From: Phycicoccus sp. HDW14
GTDB lineage: Bacteria; Actinomycetota; Actinomycetes; Actinomycetales; Dermatophilaceae
Reading direction: 5' to 3'
DNA length: 64,000 nt
NCBI RefSeq assembly: GCF_011383005.1
Contig: NZ_CP049935.1
Coordinates: 2,480,001 to 2,544,000, forward strand
Program-made: the position numbers and the translations under genes
The notes under the pieces: model-generated
Databases searched by the model: none
Told to the model about the DNA's origin: nothing
What the model saw: the letters and a program-made list of their open reading frames with translations, nothing else
Part shown: positions 59,386 through 64,000 of the stretch, one piece after another
Layout of the letters: each line of letters begins with the position of its first letter
How positions within the stretch are numbered: position 1 is the stretch's first letter

Positions 59386-60944
59386 GTGACCCGGACCGAC
59401 GAGCTGCGCCACCGCCTGCTCGGCGTCCGGCCCACCGACACGCTCTGGGGATGGCTCGGCCCCGGCCTCATCGCCCTCGTCGGCGGCGTCCTCCGGTTCT
59501 GGAACCTCGACCGCCCGCAGGCCCTGGTCTTCGACGAGACGTACTACGTCAAGCAGGGGTACTCGATGATCCGGTACGGCGTCGAGATGCGGACGCTGTC
59601 CTCGCTCAAGAAGCCGGACGAGGCGTTCGTCGGCGGCCAGCCCGACGTGTTCAGCTCCGTCGACGGCGACTTCGTCGTGCACCCCCGGTCGGCAAGTGGG
59701 TCATCGGCTTCGGGGAGTGGCTGCTCGGCGCCGACTCCGGGTGGGGCTGGCGCTTCTCGGTGGCGCTCGTCGGGACGCTGTCCATCCTCGTCCTGGGTCG
59801 GGTGGCGCGCCGGATGTTCGGCTCGACCGCGCTGGGGTGCGTCGCGGCCTTCCTCCTCGCCTTCGAGGGCTCGCACTTCGTGATGTCGCGCACCGGCATC
59901 CTCGACATCATCGTCATGTTCTTCGCGCTGTGCGCCTTCGCGGCGCTGCTCGTCGACCGCGACCGCAGCCGGGAGGTGCTGGCGCAGAAGGTCGGGGCGC
60001 TGGGCCGCGGGGAGTGGCCGCGCGGGGGAGGTCCGTGGCTCGGGTGGCGGCCGTGGCGCTGGGTCGCCGGCATCTCGCTCGGCCTCTGCATGGGCACGAA
60101 GTGGTCGGGTCTGTTCTTCTTGGCGGCGTTCGGGCTGATGACGGTGTGGTGGGACCTCGGGGCGCGCCGCACCGCCGGGGTGCGGCACTGGGCGCGCGGC
60201 GGCCTGCTCACGGACGGGCCCTTCGCGGCGGTGCAGCTCGTCGTGACCGCCGTCGTCGTCTACACGATGTCGTGGACGGGGTGGTTCCTCTCCGACACCG
60301 GCTACCACCGGCACTGGGACCGCTTCAACCCCGGCCAGGGGGTGCAGTGGCTGCCGTCGGTGCTGCGGAACTGGCTGAAGTACCACCAGGACGCGTACAC
60401 GTTCAACACCACGCTGCACACGCCGCACCCGTACCAGTCGAACCCGTGGTCCTGGCTGCTGCAGACCCGGCCGACGTCGTTCTACTACGAGAGCCCGACC
60501 CAGGGGGTCGACGGCTGCACGGTCGCCCAGTGCTCGCAGGCCGTCAACCCGATCGGGACCATCTCGGTGTGGTGGGTGGGCATCCTCGCCCTGGTCGTCG
60601 TGCTCTGGTGGTGGCTGGTGCGGCGCGACTGGCGCGCGGGGGCGATCGCGGCCGGCATGATCGGCGGCTACCTCCCCTGGTTCGTCTACCAGGACCGGAC
60701 GATCTACACCTTCTACGCGGTGGCCTTCGAGCCGTGGGTCGTGCTCGCCGTCACCTTCCTCATCGGGCTGTGGGTGGGCCGCCGGGCCCCCGACCCGGCG
60801 CGCTGGCGCCTGCGCGTCTACGTCGTCGGCGGGTACCTGCTGCTGACGCTGGCCCTCTTCGCCTTCTTCCACCCCGTGTACGTCGCCGACACCATCCCGT
60901 ACGACCACTGGCACTGGCGGATGTGGTTCCCCAGCTGGATCTGA
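59386..60944 (+). CDS. pmt: Dolichyl-phosphate-mannose-protein mannosyltransferase (frameshifted)
   Basis: About 519 residues, ten or more membrane helices of the GT39/GT-C type. RPQALVFDETYYVKQGYSM holds the conserved catalytic DE motif in the first extracytoplasmic loop, and AYTFNTTLHTPHPYQSNPWSW is the second loop. Pmt uses polyprenyl-phosphate-mannose to O-mannosylate secreted proteins. One missing base in the C run 59682-59686 separates DFVVHP from PVGKWVIGFGEWL. The start is GTG 59386 (or 59380). Substrates could include the secreted Thr/Ser-rich proteins of this window. Confidence 0.92.
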
Positions 60945-60997
60945 GGCGGGGCGCGGTGGTGCACAGCGCTGTCGGGGGCCCGGCGTAGGTTCGGGGC

Positions 60998-63900
60998 ATG
61001 TTCCTCCTCGGTGACGACGCGCGGCTGGTCATCAGCGCGTCCGACCTGCGCACCGCGTCGCTGTGCGAGTTCGCGCTCGTGCGGCGGCTCGACGTCGTCC
61101 GCGGGCTGGCCGCCTCCGTCGAGGACCCCGACGACCCGATGCTCGCCCGCGTCTCCGCGCTCGGCGACCAGCACGAGAACGCCGAGCTGCGGCGCCTCGG
61201 GCGCGAGCACCCCGGCGGCGTCCGGCAGCTGCCCTCCCCGCGTACACGCCGGCCGGGCTCGCCGAGGCGATGGCCGCCACGCTCGAGGCGCTGGCCGGCG
61301 ACGCCGCGGTGCTGTCCCAGGCGACCCTCTTCGACGGCCGGTTCGTCGGGCGGGCCGACTTCCTCGAGCGCTCCGCCGAGGGCTGGGTCGTCAGCGACAC
61401 CAAGCTCGCCCGGCACGAGAACGTCGCCGCCCTGCTGCAGGTCGCGGCCTACGCGGCGCTGCTCGAGGGGGCCGGGGTGCCGGTGGCGCCCGTGGCCCGG
61501 CTCGTCCTCGGCGACGGCGTGGTGCGCGACGTCCCGCTCGCCGACGTGCTGCCCGTCTACCGGTCCCGCCGCGACCGGCTCGAGGCCCTGCTCGCCGACC
61601 ACCTCGCCGACGGCTCGGCGGCAGCGTGGGGCGACCCGCGCTGGCTGGCCTGCGGACGGTGCCCGGTGTGCGCGGCCGAGGTCGAGGCCTCCCGTGACCT
61701 GCTGCTCGTCGCCGGGATGCGGGGGCCCACCCGTCGGCGGCTGCTCGACGCCGGCATCACCACCCTCGAGCAGCTGGCCGCCTCCACCGGCCCGGTCACC
61801 GACGTGCGCGACGCGATGCTCGAACGGCTCCGGGCCCAGGCCCGGCTCCAGCAGCAGCAGGACGCCGACCCCCTCGGGCGCGTGCGCCACGAGGTCGTCG
61901 ACCCGGCGGCCCTGCAGCTGATGCCCCCGCCGAGCGCAGGGGACGTGTTCTTCGACTTCGAGGGCGACCCGCTGTGGCAGGAACCCGGCTCGTCGGTGTG
62001 GGGCCTGGAGTACCTCTTCGGGATGGTCGAGACCGACTCCGGCACACCGCGGTTCCGCGCCTTCTGGGCGCACGACCGTCGGGAGGAGCGGCAGGCGCTC
62101 ATCGACTTCGTCGACCACATCGCCGAGCGGCGGCGGCGCTGGCCCGACCTGCACGTCTACCACTACGCGCCCTACGAGCCGGCGGCGATGCTGCGGATGG
62201 CGGCGCGGCACGGGGTCTACGAGGACGAGGTCGACCAGCTGCTGCGCGAGGGCGTGTTCGTCGACCTCTACTCCGTCGTGCGCGCGGGCATCCGGGTCTC
62301 GCAGCGGTCGTACTCCATCAAGAAGCTCGAGCCGCTGTACATGGAGGCGCGCGAGGGCGACGTGCAGGGCGGCGCCGAGAGCATCGTCGTCTACCACCAG
62401 TTCTCCGCCGCGCGCAACGAGGGGCGAGAGTCGGAGGCCGACGCGCTCATCGCCGAGATCGCGCACTACAACGAGGACGACTGCCTCTCGACGCTCCGCC
62501 TGCGCGACTGGCTGCTCGACCGCCGTCGTGAGCTGTTCGGCGACCACTGGACGCTGCCGGCGCCCGACGAGGTGTCCGAGGTCGCCGTCAGCGAGAAGCG
62601 GCAGGCCGCGCTCGACCTCGAGGCGGCGGTGCGGGCGCTGGTCGCCGACGTCGTGGTCGCCGAGCGCACCGACGCCGACCACGCGGTCGCGCTCGTCGGG
62701 TCGGCGGTCCTGTTCCACGCACGCGAGGACAAGCCGAAGTGGCAGGAGCACTTCGAGCGGCTGCGGCTGCCGGTCGGCGACTGGCGGTCCGCCGAGGGCG
62801 TCTTCCTCGTCGAGTCGGCCGAGGTGGTCCGCGACTGGTGGCAGGCCACGCCGAGGCAGCGGCCCCGCCGCACGCTGCGGCTGCACGGTGAACCGATGCG
62901 GCAGAACGGCATCGGCGTCGGGGCGGCCGTGTCGGCCGTCTACGGCGCACCGCCGCCGGCGGGGATGACCGCCGAACGGCTGCACGCCAACGCGCGCAGC
63001 ACGGCGACGGTCACGGTCCACGAGGTCGCGGACCGGCTGGCGGAGAACGGCCGGCTGCACCAGGACCTGCTCGTCGAGGAGCTGCAGCCCAAGGACGGCG
63101 AAGCGCACGTCGACGTGCCGGTCGCGCTCGTCCCCAACGACAACGTCAGCTCGGCACCCATCGACCGCGCCCTCGCCGAGGTCGCCGAAGCGGTGCGCGA
63201 CACCGGTCGGGTGCCGGTGGGCGCCGGCACCGACGTCCTCCTGCGCTGCCCTCCGCGGCTGCGGGGAGGGGCGGGCCTGCCGCCGGTCGGCGCGGGGCCC
63301 GACGGGTACGTCGACGCCATCACGGCGGCGCTCACCGGGATGGACGACTCCTACGTCGCGGTGCAGGGGCCGCCCGGCACCGGCAAGACGCACGTCGGGG
63401 CGCACGTCGTCGCCCGGCTCGTGGCCGCCGGGTGGGCGGTCGGCGTCTGCGCCCAGAGCCACGCCGCCGTCGAGAACGTCCTGACCAAGATCGTCACGTC
63501 CACCGACGTCGCCGGCGAGCAGGTCGGCAAGGTGGCGCGGGCCACCTCCGACCCGGCGTGGACCCCGCTGGCCAAGGCCGACGAGCTGGCCGGGTTCGCC
63601 GAGGGGCACCGGGCGGCCGGGCGCGGGTACGTCATCGGCGGCACGGCCTGGGACCTCACCAACCCGGGGCGCGTGGCGCGGGGCGAGCTCGACCTGCTCG
63701 TCGTCGACGAGGCGGGCCAGTTCTCCCTCGCCAAGACCCTGGCCGTCTCGGTGGCCGCCCGGCGGCTGCTGCTGCTCGGCGACCCCCAGCAGCTGCCGCA
63801 GGTGACCACGGGCATCCACGCCGAGCCCATCGACCGCGCCGCCCTCGCCTGGCTGGCGCGTGACGAGTCCGTGCTGCCCCCGAGCTCGGGTACTTCCTCG

Positions 63901-64000
63901 CCACCACCTGGCGGATGCACCCCGCGCTCACCGAGCCGGTCTCGCAGCTGGCCTACGACGGGCGGCTGCACGCGCAGGAGGCGGTCACCGCCGCGCGCAC
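60998..64000 (+). CDS. RecB-like nuclease/RNase H-like exonuclease/SF1 helicase fusion (partial, frameshifted)
   Basis: More than 1,000 residues, running off the right edge. The N-terminal PD-(D/E)XK domain (TM0106/RecB type) has VVSDTKLARHENV and then a cysteine knot CGRCPVC. A YprB-like RNase H-fold exonuclease follows (DVFFDFEGDP, HYAPYEPA, HYNEDDCLSTLRL). A UPF1-like SF1 helicase closes the visible part (GPPGTGKTHV Walker A, VDEAGQFS Walker B, LGDPQQLPQV). Two single-base deletions are assumed, at C runs 61236-61239 and 63877-63881. It is likely to act in DNA repair or recombination; a defence role is possible but not shown. ATG 60998. Confidence 0.87.

Overview
The DNA is very GC-rich (roughly 70 percent or more), has frequent GTG starts and ATGA, GTGA or TGATG gene junctions, and carries an actinobacterial gene set: mfd, glmU-prs, rplY-pth, ispE behind rsmA and rpfB, tatD-metG, rsmI next to a protein mannosyltransferase, a three-subunit sdhCAB, and CarD-type transcription-repair coupling. 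Gene order and protein sequences suggest a Gram-positive actinobacterium of the Intrasporangiaceae or nearby Micrococcales. That family assignment is inference. No phage, transposase, integrase or CRISPR array was seen.

Layout. 1-2610: 5' part of mfd (minus). 2.8-3.9 kb: membrane-anchored endonuclease/exonuclease/phosphatase-family protein. 3.9-23.3 kb: a large exopolysaccharide locus. It holds a chain-length regulator (Wzz-like), an O-antigen ligase/polymerase-like protein, a flippase (Wzx-like), about seven glycosyltransferases, a secreted beta-helix protein, an amidohydrolase and a six-gene plus-strand operon (7.7-13.7 kb). That operon encodes a tandem-domain cysteine protein of unknown function, a sugar epimerase/dehydratase, two C-methyltransferases, a glucose-1-phosphate cytidylyltransferase-like enzyme and a PIG-L deacetylase. 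23.3-29.1 kb: pth, rplY, an EamA exporter with a divergent CGNR regulator, prs and glmU. 29.2-33.5 kb: a universal stress protein, an MFS transporter, a small membrane protein, a long structured leader and a second secreted beta-helix protein. 33.6-36.6 kb: tRNA-Gln and a second polysaccharide pair (polyprenyl glycosylphosphotransferase plus Alg13/14-like transferase) with its own promoter. 36.6-40.2 kb: TetR, MarR and PadR regulators with neighbouring target genes and visible operators. 40.2-48.4 kb: ABC-F, ispE, rsmA, rpfB, tatD, metG. 48.5-54.8 kb: GNAT, RtcB, DUF4126, a pair of paralogous lipoproteins around a TetR and a 61-residue membrane protein, and a CPBP protease. 54.9-58.4 kb: sdhCAB. 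58.5-64 kb: rsmI, protein mannosyltransferase and a giant nuclease-helicase cut by the window edge.

How the genes work together. Priming (34.8-36.3 kb), nucleotide-sugar synthesis and methylation (7.7-13.7 kb), glycosyl transfer, Wzx export, polymerisation/ligation and Wzz length control would give a complete Wzx/Wzy-type surface polysaccharide. Two secreted beta-helix proteins may bind or process it. glmU supplies UDP-GlcNAc to the same pool.

Two cautions and highlights. First, at least 16 otherwise intact genes or gene regions are broken by what looks like one missing base in a C or G run. This is almost certainly sequencing or assembly error, so frameshifted genes are annotated here as single CDSs. 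Second, the RtcB RNA ligase gene uses CGG for 35 of its 36 arginine codons while neighbouring genes mostly use CGC; this is the most striking unexplained signal in the window.
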